From: Sipunculus nudus
Lineage: Eukaryota; Annelida; Sipuncula; Golfingiida; Sipunculidae
Reading direction: 5' to 3'
Length of the DNA: 64,000 nt
NCBI GenBank assembly: GCA_026874595.1
Contig: CM049310.1
Location: 42,783,558-42,847,557, forward strand
Both the position numbers and the translations under genes were made by a program. Shown here piece by piece: positions 17,867-30,400 of this stretch. Under the pieces are notes generated by a model. It was not told the origin of the DNA and ran no database searches. It saw only the letters and a list, made by a program, of their open reading frames with translations. Positions within the stretch are counted from its first letter, which is position 1. Every line of letters starts with the position of its first letter.

Positions 17867-18616
17867 ATGGAACCGACAAACGACTCCAAGGTAACACTCG
17901 AAGCAATCATGAAAAAAACTCTCGCTTCTTGACAGGATTGAACAAAAAGTTGATAACCTTCATATAAGAGTTGAAACGCTGGAAACTAGAATAAGCGCCC
18001 TGGAAATGGACAATGACCACCATACGGGAAATATAGAATTGGCCCAAGCCGAAGTGGTCATCCTCAAGTCAGACTTGGCGAAAGTCCAAAAAGCCGGCTT
18101 CAGCAAACAGCTTGACAATAGGATTGAATATTTAGAAAAAAAGAGAGAAGCAAAAACATCAAGCTCCTCAACCTACCAGAAATACACGGGGAAACCAAAA
18201 CAAGCCTCAAAACAAGAGTGACAGAGGTTCTGAAACATGTAAACAAAGATCTGGATCAGTGCCGTGTGCACAACGCGTATCGGCTCAAACCAAAACAAAA
18301 GCCGGCACCAGGTCAAGGTCATGGCCGAAGCGACCCACATAGGGGAACGCCTGTGTTGGTCACACTTTCAGCTGAAGAGCTCGTTGACGGAATACTAAAA
18401 CATGGAAACAGAGCACTGAAATCCTACAAAACAGGTAAATACAGAGGAGTAGACGATGTCTGTAAATCTACACAGGAGAAAAGAAAATCACTCATTGAAA
18501 AAAGAGACAAACTCAGGAGAGATGGACTTGTTGCTCTGATCCCCTTTACGAAACAGGCCAAACTTATATTTAAGCAGGGTGATAAAATACTCTCAGATAT
18601 ATCTAACATTTTTTAG
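17867..18616 (+). pseudogene. LINE ORF1 remnant (coiled coil, RNA-binding type)
   Basis: ATG at 17,867 (MEPTNDSKVTLEAI), a frameshift near 17,930, then a heptad-rich coiled coil (about 17,940-18,160: HIRVETLETRISALEMDN). A second frameshift near 18,215 leads to a basic C-terminal part (18,218-18,616: KHVNKDLDQCRVHNAYRLKP and EKRKSLIEKRDKLRRDGL). The coiled coil plus basic domain is the usual layout of L1-type ORF1 proteins, which bind element RNA. Confidence 0.7.
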
Positions 18617-19099
18617 TCATCCTTGGTGGCTAGGTGATAAATGGAAAACTATATTACCCGAAAGTAGCTAAACTTATAATTCAGCAAAACGATGCAACGT
18701 AACCTCATCACGCCAGGAAATCCCTCATATGTACATCAGTATGTCATTTATGAATGGATTTTTTATCATTCTAGTGACTTGGGTATTTGTTTTCAATAAG
18801 ATATCTACTTTTAATTTAAGTTTATATTCATATTCAGATTATTCTACATTTAGATCTTCGCCAGGCCATAAGTTTTACAATACACCTATAAACTGTAAAT
18901 ATTTATATGATTTAGCCGTACATATCACATCAGCAATTATTATGCGGCCATTAAGCAAAATCATTAGAAACATATACTTGTACATCAAGGAAACTAAAAG
19001 TAAAAAAAACATATCATCTGACTTGTATACATTTTGCAGTAATTCATTGTAAATTATTAGTGATAACAATGACAATAAGCTTCAAATTTAGGAATCCCT

Positions 19100-19640
19100 T
19101 TGAAATTGAATAATGGAAGGTGACCAGTATAAATTTTCAATACTAAGTGTGTCAATGTGTGTGGCATCAGTAATTATGTAAGACGCAGGAAACCCTTAAA
19201 TTGGTTAACAGAACATGACATGGATAAAGGAGTAAGTTTAATACAAGAAACTCATTCAGTAAAAAAGAGTGAACAATCTTGGCAAAATCAGTGGCGAGGT
19301 ACATGTTTTTTCTCGCATGGAACTAGTCAAGCCAGAGGAGCCATTATATTAATTGGTCAAAAACTGCAATTCAAGTCAGTTAAATGTGTATCTGACAGAG
19401 AGGGTAGATTTGTCATTTTAAATGCCTATATTCAGGTATGTCCATTTTTATTAGTCGATGTTTATGGTCCAATCAGTGAGACAGAACAACTGCTGTGTTA
19501 CCAAAAGATATGTAAAATAATTGAAAAAGAATTTGACATAGACTTAAATACTAAAATTATCTGGGGAGGAGACCTGAGTTTCTGTTTCTCCCCCTTGGAT
19601 GCTCAAGGTGGAATCCAACATTTAAATATAAACAATTGAC
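19100..19640 (+). pseudogene. LINE endonuclease domain remnant
   Basis: Open for 160 codons. IQETHS carries the catalytic Glu of the APE-like endonuclease fold, followed by W..QWRGTCFFSHGTS, ARGAIILI, GRFVILN, VDVYGP and IIWGGDLSF (normally GGDFN). The motif order fits L1-like EN domains. Stops follow at 19,640. Confidence 0.8.
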
Positions 19641-20099
19641 TCTGTAAAAACAATACTTCAAACATATGATTTGTGTGATATATGGCGACTACGTAATCCA
19701 AATATTAAAGGATTTACTTGGAGGAGATTAAACCCACTTACACAACGTAGGTTAGACTATTTTCTTATCTGTGACTTTACAACCCTATGTCACAAACTGT
19801 GAGATTATACCTTGTGTAGGAACAGACCATTGAGCGGTACTACTTTGACCTTGTTCTTTTGAAATGCCAAAAAAGGGCCATCTTACTGGAAATTTAATAA
19901 TTCATTAGCTAAAGACACCTTATTTATAACCAAATTAAAAGAAAATATACAATTAGTGAAACATGAAGCTTTTCATACAAATATGAATGCTAAAACCAAG
20001 TGGGACTATTTAAAATATCATATAAGAAAATTTGCAATAGCATACTCAAAAGAAAAAAGCAGAGCTAACAGAATAATGAGGATAAACTTAGAAAAGTGG

Positions 20100-22520
20100 A
20101 GCAGCTAGAAAGTAATATCGGAGGGTGTAATGATAATAGTATTATTGAAAATTCAAAGTTTTAAAGCAGAAACTTGAAGAACGTTATGATCTGATAACTG
20201 AGGGCATAATTGTTAGAGCCAGAGCTCAGTGGCATGAGCAGGGTGAGCGCAGCACAAAATATTTCTTAAATCTTGAAAAGAGAAATCATGAAATGACAGT
20301 TGTAAAAAAATTAATAGTTGGGTCTGTAGAAACAATGGATCACAACAGAATAATGTCTCATATTCATCGATATTATATACAAAGGTTTTCAAGATCTTCA
20401 GATGTAACCTCTTAGGAATGTGATAAGTTCTTAGAAGGTATTTATGGGTTACCAGAACTAACTGAAGATGAGTCTTTGAAGTGCGAAGGTAACATCACTG
20501 TCACAGAGGTACTTGAATCCTTTAAAAGTATGCCAAATAATAAAACACCAGGGAATGATGGAATAACAAAAGAATTATACTTGAGTATATTTGATGAAGT
20601 AGGTTTTGAAATGACTGCTTGTTTAAATGAAGGGTATCATTCAGGAGAATTATCAGAGAGCCAAAAACAAATAGTTATTAAGCTTTTAGAAAACCTGGTA
20701 AGGACAAAAGATATATAGAATCCTGGAGACCAATAAGCTTAATTAATGTTGACTGTAAGATGTTAAGTAAAATTTTAGTTTCAAGATTGCGAAAGGTTTT
20801 GCAAAAATTGGTCCACTCAGATCAGAATGCTTTTGTTCCAGGCCGCTATATCGGAAATTCAGTTCGCTTAATCAGTGATATGATGGAATATTGTGATACA
20901 GAATAGTAAGAAGCAATTCTTTTTTGGGCTGACTTTAAAGCTGCTTTTGACTCAGTAGATCAGGTCTTCATGTTAAGTGTTCTAAAAAAACTTGGCTCTC
21001 GCCCAGTGTTCATTAACTGGATAAAAACTTTGCATAATAACATGAAAAGCTGTGTTATTAACAATGGTTTTACAACACCATACTTTTTGTTGTCTAGGGA
21101 TACTAAACAAGGGGACCCAATATCCCCATATTTGTTTATATTAGTTTTAGAAGTGTTAACACATCAAGTTCGTATAAATAAAAATATCCAAGGAGTCAAT
21201 GTTGGTGCATATGAACTAAAAATGACATGTTTTGCAGATGACATAACTTTTTTCATCAGGAACACAGCTTCATTTGAACATTTAATTAGCACCATAAATG
21301 GTACGCTCTTTACACAGCGTTTTAACTATAGGCCTAATGCCTATATGGTAAGCGCTGTTTGTTATGACCTCGTATCCTGAATTGCTACACCAGAGGGGAG
21401 CACTGTATTTTTGTCCAATCAGATGAGACCTTGTGCTGGAAGACACGGCCAAGCGAGGAATACACGGAGCCAATCATGTTCATTTCGTTTTGAGTGACAG
21501 CTCATCGTCCCGGTAACTGCCTGAATTGGCCACAGGCTCGAAGAGAATTGCCGCAGACGTGATTTGCTTAGGGCCTTGGGCACATAGGACGCCCGGCCGG
21601 TGAGCTGTAATTTAAACGAAACGTAACAGCAAAGGCTGCGTGCACACCTCGCTGGCTGGTTTCAGTTCTGTAGACAACAGATACATGGCTACGCTAACAC
21701 AGTCATACTGTCAGAATCGAATCGGTCGATGATGCGAGAATGCAGAGAGAGAGCAATTAAAATTTGACAGTTAACTGTCTTCAAACGGCGCTTGAAGCGC
21801 AGCTATTTGCGGAGCCAGGATGCCTGTCGAGTGTTTGTATTGGCCTCTGGTAGGCTGCCTGTCACATCACACGCACGTATTTTTCAGCGGACAACGAACC
21901 GCCATCTGGTGTCTAAATATATCATAAACGGTCAAAGCTGGCAGCGTGAAAATCAGTTGCTTCTTTAGAAGCGTAAGATTTCCGCTGCCTCGGGAGCGTA
22001 CATAAATGGGTTTTCAAAATTTTCTTCCCTGCATGTCAATTATAATAAATCTGAGGCAGCCTGGATAGGTGCAAGTAAGTATAGTACACTAGAACCAGTT
22101 ACATGTAAATGGGTTAACTTGACAAAAGGAGCAATTAAAACTCTCGGCATCTGGCACTCATATGATAAAGATATCAGTAGGAAACTAACTTTTGATAATG
22201 TGAGAGAACAATTGAAAAAAAAATCTTTACTGTGTGGTCAAGCAGAAATTTAACATTATCTGGAAGGGCAGAAATTTGTAGAACATTAGCTTTATCCAAA
22301 GTAATATATGTATGCAATATGCATGTACCACCTCAGTCATTCATAGATATTGTTATGTCAATGATGAAACATTTTGTATGGAGAGGAAAAAAACTCAAGG
22401 TCAGATATAGTACACTGATAGGACCATACCATAAAGGTGGTATAAACTTTGTAGACTTAGCCAGCAGATTGAAAACTCAAAGAATAATTTGGATTAAAAG
22501 GTTGATTCTGTGTAATTAGT
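20100..22520 (+). pseudogene. LINE reverse transcriptase remnant, interrupted
   Basis: Motifs in order: NNKTPGNDGITKELY (20,536), SWRPISLINVDCKM in a shifted frame (20,723), LFWADFKAAFDSVDQ in another frame (20,926), SRDTKQGDPISPYLFIL (21,096), CFADDITFFI with the catalytic FADD (21,226). After the DNA transposon come NLTLSGRAEICRTLALSKV and WRGKKLKVRYSTLIGPY (22,238-22,440). At least three frameshifts or stops. Confidence 0.88.
21302..22001 (+). mobile_element. Non-autonomous DNA transposon, copy B
   Basis: About 700 bp, the same element as 12,858-13,566. Starts TACGCTC, ends GAGCGTAC. Flanked by ATAAATGG at 21,294-21,301 and 22,002-22,009 (also readable as a 9-bp duplication, CATAAATGG). 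It lies just after the FADD box of the LINE and interrupts that frame. Confidence 0.9.
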
Positions 22521-22699
22521 GCTTACGCATGGAGAGCAGTAACAAGTTTTTATCTTGAGAAAATAGGTGGAGTTGCCAATGTGTCTTCAAATTTTGAATA
22601 CCATAGAATACCACATAAGATACCTGGCTTTTATAAACAATATTTATAAATTTTATATAATTTTTTAAAATTGATACAATTGGAGTTGCCAATGTGCAC

Positions 22700-23395
22700 T
22701 TTTTTTATGAAATTTGCTATGTTAGAGCACCGTCAAACGGTCAAAAGAAGGTCACTGGGACAAAACATGAACTCGATCTCTAACTGGTCATTATCTGCCC
22801 ACACACCAAAAAACAGGCCAATATCTGAAGGTATTGCAAAAAAAAGTCAGTACATGTGTATTTGTCATGAAAATTTATATTTTTCATGAAATTTTCTAAG
22901 TTAAGGAGCCATAAAACGGTCAAATTCGGTCAACTGGGAAGAAACGCGAACTCGATCTGTAACTGGTCATTATCTGCCAACACACCAAAAATCAGGTCAA
23001 TATCCGCAGGCATTGCGAAAAAAAGTCCGTACATGTGTATTTGTCATGAAAATTTCTATTTTTCATGAAAATTTTAAGTTAAGGAGCCGTAAAACGGTCA
23101 AAATTCGGTCAACTGGGACGAAACGCGAATTCGATCTGTAACTGGTCATTATCTGCCTACACACCAAAAATCAGGCCAATATCTGCAGGCATTGCGAAAA
23201 AAAGTCCGTACATGGTATTTGTCATGAAAATTTATATTTTTCATTAAATTTTCTAAGTTTAGGAGCCGTAAAACGGTCAAAAGTAGGTCAACCGGGACGA
23301 AAAGCGAACTCAATCTGTAACTGGTCATTATCTGCCCACACACCAAAAATCAGGCCAATATCTGCAGGCATTGCGAAAGAAAGTCCGTACAACTG
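22700..23395. repeat. Four ~180-bp tandem repeats
   Basis: AACGGTCAAA recurs near 22,736, 22,915, 23,093 and 23,272, and each unit contains ACTGGTCATTATCTGCC, CACACACCAAAAA and TGCGAAAAAAAGTCCGTAC. ORFs across it are repeat artefacts. Confidence 0.9.
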
Positions 23396-23404
23396 TTTTA
23401 TTTC

Positions 23405-23480
23405 GGAATGACGGAAGGACGGAAGGACGGACATGGGTAAAACTATATGCCCCGGCCACTTTGTGGCGGGGGCATAAAAA
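23405..23480. repeat. Short GGAC repeat and GC-rich hairpin ending the array
   Basis: GGAAGGACGGAAGGACGGAC is followed by an imperfect palindrome at 23,446-23,476 (arms TATGCCCCGGCCAC and GTGGCGGGGGCATA, loop TTT), then an A run. A tandem core with a 3' hairpin resembles Helentron/HINE or bivalve pearl-type elements. The superfamily is not proven. Confidence 0.55.
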
Positions 23481-23642
23481 AAACTTTAATAGCATTAGTT
23501 GTATGGGGTTACTGCCTACAAAATTTGGCAATCAGATGATAAAATTCCTTTGTGAATTAATGTCTTCCTAGTCAGCTGAGCGTCATGACCCATGTGTCAC
23601 TTGTTATTGCCTTTTTTCCAAATACTGCGCAATACGCTAATA

Positions 23643-23664
23643 CTATATATATATATATATATAT
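23643..23664. repeat. (AT)n microsatellite
   Basis: Short TA run. The flanking 23,480-24,560 shows no gene. Confidence 0.85.
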
Positions 23665-24559
23665 GCATACAGGCCTTAACTGTGAATCTGGTCCTCGGTG
23701 AAATGCTCCGATTTGGGCCCGGCCGCCCCCTGCGCATCTGTCTCTTTATGACCTTTACCCCGATCTTGCTGATGAATATTGTTTATGTAATTAGTAAAAA
23801 AATACATGCGCGCAAACACAAACAATCTCAAAAAGATACTTCTGTATAATTCAAGTATATATATTTTTATTATTTACCTCATTCAAAGACCTTTTTCGCA
23901 TATAAAAGTATAGACAAAGTTTGAAAAAATCGAAATTCGCACTTGTATATAAAACGATATTGCAATATCCAGATGCAAATGTATTAGGGTTTTGTGTAAG
24001 TTTTAAACTGGTAATGCTTTTATTAGATTCATACCCTTGTTAACACTTAAAACATCTCAGTATATTTTTACGTTGTTCAATATATTTTCACATCAGGCAT
24101 CTCTGTTTAGTTGCAATTTCTAAATATGAAATCAATGCCTTTTTGCGATAAAAGGTTATCAGTGCCATCTGTTGGATAAAATAGTTCGTTCCAAAATTTC
24201 ACGAACACTGTTTTGAAATGTTGCAATTTAATATGATGAAATCACAAATTCATCCGTAACTTCCATGTCCTTGGGGAAACCTGAAGAAAAATGTAAACTT
24301 TTCCATATACATCAGATATATACATATCATCAGTAATCAGTTATATTAAGTAAATTTTTATCATATTCAAGGCCTACATTGACAGTAAATCTTCCTTTTA
24401 AGGAACACTATTTTATGTCGAAAAAGGCGACAATGGCAAATATCAAGATTGACTGCCGTAGTTTATGTAAGAACGTTTTCTGACTGACATACAATGAAAT
24501 CCAATTTAATAGAACTTTGCACTGAATCATGTCAGTTCCATCGATAGTCAAATTGGTCA

Positions 24560-25395
24560 TTCAGCTTTGATCGGTATGTCGCGCCTGCTCTGGTGTCATT
24601 CCGGGGGTTATCGTGTCACCTTGGTGGTCGTGTCAAAATGGGATGGTCGTGTCATGGGTCGGACGAATCATCGGGTAGATTGTGTCATAATGTAATGGTT
24701 TTGTCATAGCAGGATGGTTGTGTCATAATAGGGTGGTCATGTCACAAAAGGATAGTCATGATATATTGGTTGGTCGTGTCATGACGTGATGACCGTGTCA
24801 TAATGGGGTGGTCAAATCATTGGGCTGGTTGCGTCATAATGGGGTTGTTGTGTCATAAAAGGATGGGATTGTCATAACAGGATGGTCCAGTCCTAATGGG
24901 GTTGTCGTATCGTAACTGGATGGTTTTCTCAGGAAAGGGTGGTAATGTCATAACGGGATGGTCGTGTCATAATGGGATGGCCATGTCATAACTGGATGGT
25001 CGTATCTTAATTGGGTGGTCGAATCACTGGGTTGGTTGTGTCATAATGGGGTGGTCTTGTCATACCAGGATGATTGTGTCATAATGGATTGGTCGTGGCC
25101 TAAACAGAATAGTCGTGTAATAAAGGGTGGTCCTGTCATAACGGGATGGCCGTGTCATAAGGGATCGAGTGGTCAATAATTGGGTCGGTTGTCTCATAAT
25201 CGGGCGGTGATATGTCATAACTGGATGGTCGTATCATAATGGGGTGGTCGAATCACTGGGTTGGTTGTGTCATAATGGGGTGGTCGTGCCATAAGGGGAC
25301 AGCTGTGTTATAATCGGATAGTTTTGACATAGCGGGATGGTCGTGCCATAATGGCGTAGTTGTGTCATAACGGGACAGTCTTGACACCAAGATTG
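24560..25395. repeat. ~20-bp minisatellite
   Basis: About forty variants of GGATGGTCGTGTCATAATGG with single-base changes and occasional length shifts. All one orientation, no coding frame kept. Confidence 0.92.
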
Positions 25396-25399
25396 GTTT

Positions 25400-26640
25400 C
25401 AGTAGGGAACTACTGAAGGTGTGATATTTTCACATCTTCGCCATGCTAATCCATGCTCTATCTAATAACGTTACTATAATTATCAAAATTTCATGTATTT
25501 GTTATTTGAAACTATTTATTACTTTCTAATTACAAAATTTACCAGACTGTTATTCCTTTACAACATCATTTGATGCAAAAATATATAGCTGGAAGGTACC
25601 CAAAACATCAGTTACATTAAAATCCAGAAAGGAAATATTCTCACCTGCGAATGACTCGGTGTAAGATAATGCTGTGTAATAGCGGCAGAGTGAATTAAGC
25701 TTCTCTGATATACGCAAAATAAATCTTACCAGAAGAGTCCGGACCATACCGTGAAGTGATACACCGTCGAAGTATCAGTTTTGAAAAAATAGTGATATAT
25801 AAATCAGGTATTTATGGAAATATTCTTATTTCTTTTCCAATGTAATGTAAATAATAAAATCCGGAAATTTCTATTAATCCGTTTCGCTTGTACAACAAAA
25901 TCAACAGATATATACTGAAATGAAATCCGTAGAACATTTTTGTTTACAAACTGTTGTCTTCCGATTGTGCCGGCGAGATCGCTCATGGTGTCAAGGGACT
26001 ACTGTCACTGAGCCCTTTTTTTTGTAGTCCGAAATGCAATTTATGTGACAGAAACCACACAAATCACTTCATCAATGGGACGAATGCAATCTAAATGATT
26101 CATTCGGTATACACCCAAGTTGCTTCTGATGTACGAGTTGATAGTCTGTGTTTCTAATATTTCATATGTAGAAAGATCCACTGAAGATCAGGTATTATTA
26201 TAAGGTTTTTTGATAAAGTTGTTCCGTTTTGCCTGTTTTGAGATTATCGTCCGCATTAAAAAGGTAGCGAAAGAAATCAGATGTGGAATCAGTATTTAAA
26301 CAAGTGTCAATGGTGATTTTTTGTTTAAATTGTATTCTTTGAAATTGGAAAAGATAACGTTCAATTTAGCTTACAAATCAGGTAAATTTGTTTTTTTTTT
26401 TATGAGAGAGACAGAGACAGAGAGAGAAATTAAGATCCTTGGAAGTAAAGTCCATCCGAAGTCTTGATGCGACTTTTATTATGGATTTTTTTTTTCTGAA
26501 AAAAAAACACTTTACGAATATAGCTTCATACATTTTATATATGCAACAGTCAGGAATCATGCGTCTTCTGATTGGAGATTTACGATACTCACAATTTGAT
26601 TATTCTTGCTATGTTAAAATTATTTGACAAAGCAGCGCCG
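25400..26640. other. No gene seen
   Basis: Short unconvincing ORFs on both strands. The minus-strand 25,550-25,747 frame has no Ig, FNIII or other pattern that would make it a missing Ig-gene exon. Simple GA and T runs lie near 26,390-26,420. Confidence 0.5.
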
Positions 26641-26811
26641 CCCCCTCTCAAACCAAAGCGGGCATATAATCGATCATGGGGCATATAATCAAACATGGGG
26701 CATCTAATTTTGTTTAAATAATTACTCAACTGTTACAAAACAAATCATCCAAAATGTCAGGATGTTCCTGTCATAGACATGCTGAATTATGGCCCACATG
26801 AAATATTAAGC

Positions 26812-26814
26812 AGT

Positions 26815-26872
<58 letters not shown>
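26812..26872. repeat. (AT)n microsatellite
   Basis: About 60 bases of TA repeat. Confidence 0.95.
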
Positions 26873-26873
<1 letters not shown>

Positions 26874-27157
26874 TGTTCATAGTATATATAAATGTTTTAT
26901 ATACAATATCATTTCTATACCATACGTTTCTATCAGTGTAAGGAATTAAATAACACTGTGAATGCTGGAGACAATATTTACATGAATTGATATTTTACCT
27001 ACAGAATAGAATATGAAAATTATGGAAATTTTTACTTTACATATAATACAAGTACACAGGTTTAACCTTTTTTACAAGTGGCAAAAAATTGATTCACCTG
27101 CATTGCCGTTCGAAATTTCATAACGCTACATATAAATAAATAAAACATAGCATTCAA

Positions 27158-27471
27158 TTATAGCATGCTGGAAGAACAAACAGCATAAAGGTTTAACATA
27201 TCCTCCGTTAGAGGTAACAAACGAATTAAAGTCCACAACGAACAAACACACGCCCAAACAACCACGAAAAGTTCAAGATTTGCCAGCCGCCCACTTGATT
27301 CGTCTCTCAGGTGACTCATGAAGACGTAGGCCATGGAACATAGCCTTAAAATGATTAAAATGGGACACGGTCCTAGAAGGTTGGCAGTAAAAATTCCAAG
27401 TTCACTGGTCTTGAAGCAAAAAAAAGAAGTTATCTCTGTCAAAATGTTGAAAAGATTTTCATGAATCTTAC
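27158..27471 (-). CDS. Read-through extension after Ig4 (hypothetical)
   Basis: Directly after the Ig4b donor the same frame remains open for about 104 codons in AT-rich DNA. It contains two hydrophobic stretches (TANLLGPCPILIILRLCSMA and LELFVVVWACVCSLW), a polar linker SHLRDESSGRLAN, and ends YAVCSSSML. An unspliced transcript would give a 4-Ig protein with a membrane-seeking tail. No poly(A) signal was identified, so this may be chance. Confidence 0.3.
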
Positions 27472-30400
27472 CCAGCACATTAAGGTAACCATCAGCCACT
27501 AGTTTACCATGGATATTCTCAACGATACACTGTACGTTCATTAGGTCGCTGCTTCCACCAGGACGAGCCTTCCTCACATTAATAATGGTCAAGGAATGGT
27601 CCCTGATCATCACGTTTGGTTTTACTTGCCTATCAGCTGCTGTAAATAGTTAAAATTTATCTACTTTATTTCAATATATAATTGTATGGGTAATTGCCTC
27701 CGCAAGGAGGATATGCATTCATCCACGTTTGTGTGTGTGTTTGCTTGTTCACAACATAAAACTAAAATGAAATCTCGTGAAATTTTGAGTACATTTCGGG
27801 AAAAGGCCAATAAAGAATCGATTAGATTTTTGTCTGGATCTGGCACAAGTCTTCAAAGAATATTCACAAATGTCCAGTCACTTATACACACATGAACCTA
27901 GAAATATGTGCCGAATAAGTGAATGCCCATATAGTCATATATTGTATCCCTTGGAATGCAGAATTCTAGTTCGCCAATATAATTAGTTTTGCACAATATA
28001 ATCAACCACCTCAGATATTCAAAGACATTGAAGTCTTCCATCGGTTAGGAATGGAATCATATTTACTAGATGAACCCGTGGAAAATCCACGGTTCCATAT
28101 GATAAATAATTTAGTAATGGGCTGGTAGGGACTGATTGTCGCATATTTTAATCCTGTTCTTTTCGCAGGGGATGCTGTTCATGATATATAGATCACTTAT
28201 GCTATTATTCTCCAAGAAACCCCCTCCTCTTAAAAGTCAACAAAGAATAAAAGTTATGCTAGTCAAGAAATAAAAAAAAGAAGTAGACGTGAGGCATATT
28301 TATAAGGTATACGAATTTTGCTTGATAATGCTTTTTTCTTCTGATACCAACATGGGCACGATGTCATCATTGCAAGAGCCTTGGCAATTTTATATATAAA
28401 CCATTTACACTGTCAAAATAATTTGAATGAATTATATGACTTTTTATAGAAAATTAAAAGTTTATGGAAGAGTATATGTATAAAATGAAGCTCATAGGCC
28501 ATAACGAAACACGATGTTTTTAGTTGTCAATTGATAGAAGTCTTGGGTATGATAACCAACACATATATATCATTGAAAGCTCTTGTATGCGTAAACGCAA
28601 CTAAAAGCTGCCAATGTGGAAAGACAGGCCGACTCATTCAGTATTAAATGCTTGTCTTTAGCTTTGTTGATCGATTATCGATTGCTCTCAGATATAAACG
28701 ACAGGTTTACATCTTTCGGTGCAAGTCCGTGGCAAAGAAATAACATCAAATTTGGTTCTTTGTTTGTCTTAAGTAAAATATACGCAAAAGGTGTATGCGG
28801 AATTTTCAAGAAAACTTGCAGATGGCTAGCGTAAAACCGCATGGACGATCCATTTAATTTTGGAGGTAATCAGAATCAACATAATTTTTTTTTCTTATAA
28901 GCCATTTTGACAATAGAAAAAATCCTTTGTCCCCATGTTGAATCCTCCCATTCGCATGCATGCAGTCTGCCATTAGCCAGGTGAAAAGGGGTCACTGAAA
29001 CGTGACAATGTTTATACATGAAAAGTATTCACTTGAACACATCGCGGATTAGGAGATACTGGTAAAGGTTTTTAGGCTCCGACTGCAGGATCTAATTTGT
29101 TAATAGAATCCCTATCCGTTTAAAAATATACCGGTAATATATATTTCATTTTTCAAAGTCCCTGGATGTCACCAGAGAGGTGACAATGCTTTGTACTTTC
29201 TTCTTCAGGGAGAGTGATGTCACCAGAGAGCGGTGACATGCTGGTTTAACGGGAATGGGTTTAATTTAGGTTCTTTTGTAGGTTGTGGGCGCGTATGTGC
29301 GCCCAGTCTAGGAAGCTGGGCGTTGATTGGCTGGGCAAGGGGCGCCACTATATAAGGCCCTAAAAGGGGCGGGATAGGGGGATATCTGCTAAAAACTACT
29401 TGCGTACAAGAGAGGTACTTGCTGTACGTGTCTTGGCGAGAACGACAGCGGGACGAAGTCGCTTCAGTGCTGTAGACTGGGAAAAGAGTCAGCCGACAGA
29501 AAACTTGGGATGAAGACTTTCGTTGCGGGTATACGTTGCTCGATTACTGCTATTAATTCGTCGGGAAAATATGAGACTATTTTCCACGTGTTCAGATATC
29601 TCAGGAGAGGGCTGGACCATAAGTAATGGACTGGCAACAGGTCAATGAGATATGACGTTGAAGAAACCCACGCTGTCAGGACCTGAAAACTACGGACTGT
29701 GTAGGACTGCATGTTAGCATCAGGACCTCCAAGTCCTGAAAGTGAGAGATCTGATTTACGGGGCCGTTCACGCGTGGTGGATGCCTGACTAATGAACGGT
29801 TGGTAGATTGGAGCCTTGTTACGTGCCCTATTGTTATAACGTCCCCTATTGTAATAACTATTACATTAGGGGTTACAAATGAGCTGTTTCTCGTAACCCC
29901 TATTGTAATAACGTGCACTATTGTTAAAATTATTACATTAGGGGTTGTATTTGCAACCCCTATTGTAATAACATTTTTATTACATTAGGGGTTGCGGTTG
30001 CAATGGTTTTGCACACCAGCTTTGGTAAAAAAAAAATGCGAATCCAGTGGAACAACGTATATATCGATACCTTTGATCGTGATAATATAAATAATTTGTT
30101 TTCAGCAAAGTATATCCGTATTTTAGTGCGATATTGTAATGGTACGTTTTTATTATTTGTTTTTAAATTATACAATATAAATGACTATTGTATTTTAAAT
30201 TGATGATCATTTATTTATAATATTGATTTTAAACGGGGTTGTGTATAAATTGCATGTATGTAGTACACATAATAGTGACTGACCCTTCATTCATTACAAG
30301 AGGCAACATTATCATAATTATTCATTAATGACTGTACTATTTTGTTCTACATTATCTAGAAATGACAATTATTAAGACACTTTTTTGTATGTCATCCGTT

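Larger units (their letters stand above)
17525..22650 (+). mobile_element. Decayed L1/Tx1-like LINE
   Basis: Non-LTR retrotransposon with a 5' leader (from about 17,525), ORF1 (17,867-18,616), an endonuclease remnant (about 19,100-19,640) and a reverse-transcriptase remnant (about 20,100-21,301 and 22,010-22,520). Many stops and frameshifts make it inactive. A 700-bp DNA transposon splits it at 21,302. The 3' end runs into AT-rich sequence at about 22,650; no poly(A) tail was seen. Confidence 0.88.

Noticed and set aside
18729-19052. 107-codon plus-strand ORF between LINE ORF1 and ORF2
   Set aside because: Low-complexity hydrophobic translation within the LINE spacer; no LINE domain matches it.
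22671-23571. Several short ORFs on both strands with similar sequences
   Set aside because: Repetition of one non-coding ~180-bp unit in different frames.
22700-25395. Regular repeat arrays as a possible CRISPR
   Set aside because: Units are contiguous without unique spacers, and the genome is clearly eukaryotic.
25550-25747. Minus-strand frame as a possible Ig5 exon
   Set aside because: It lacks the Cys and Trp of an Ig half-domain.
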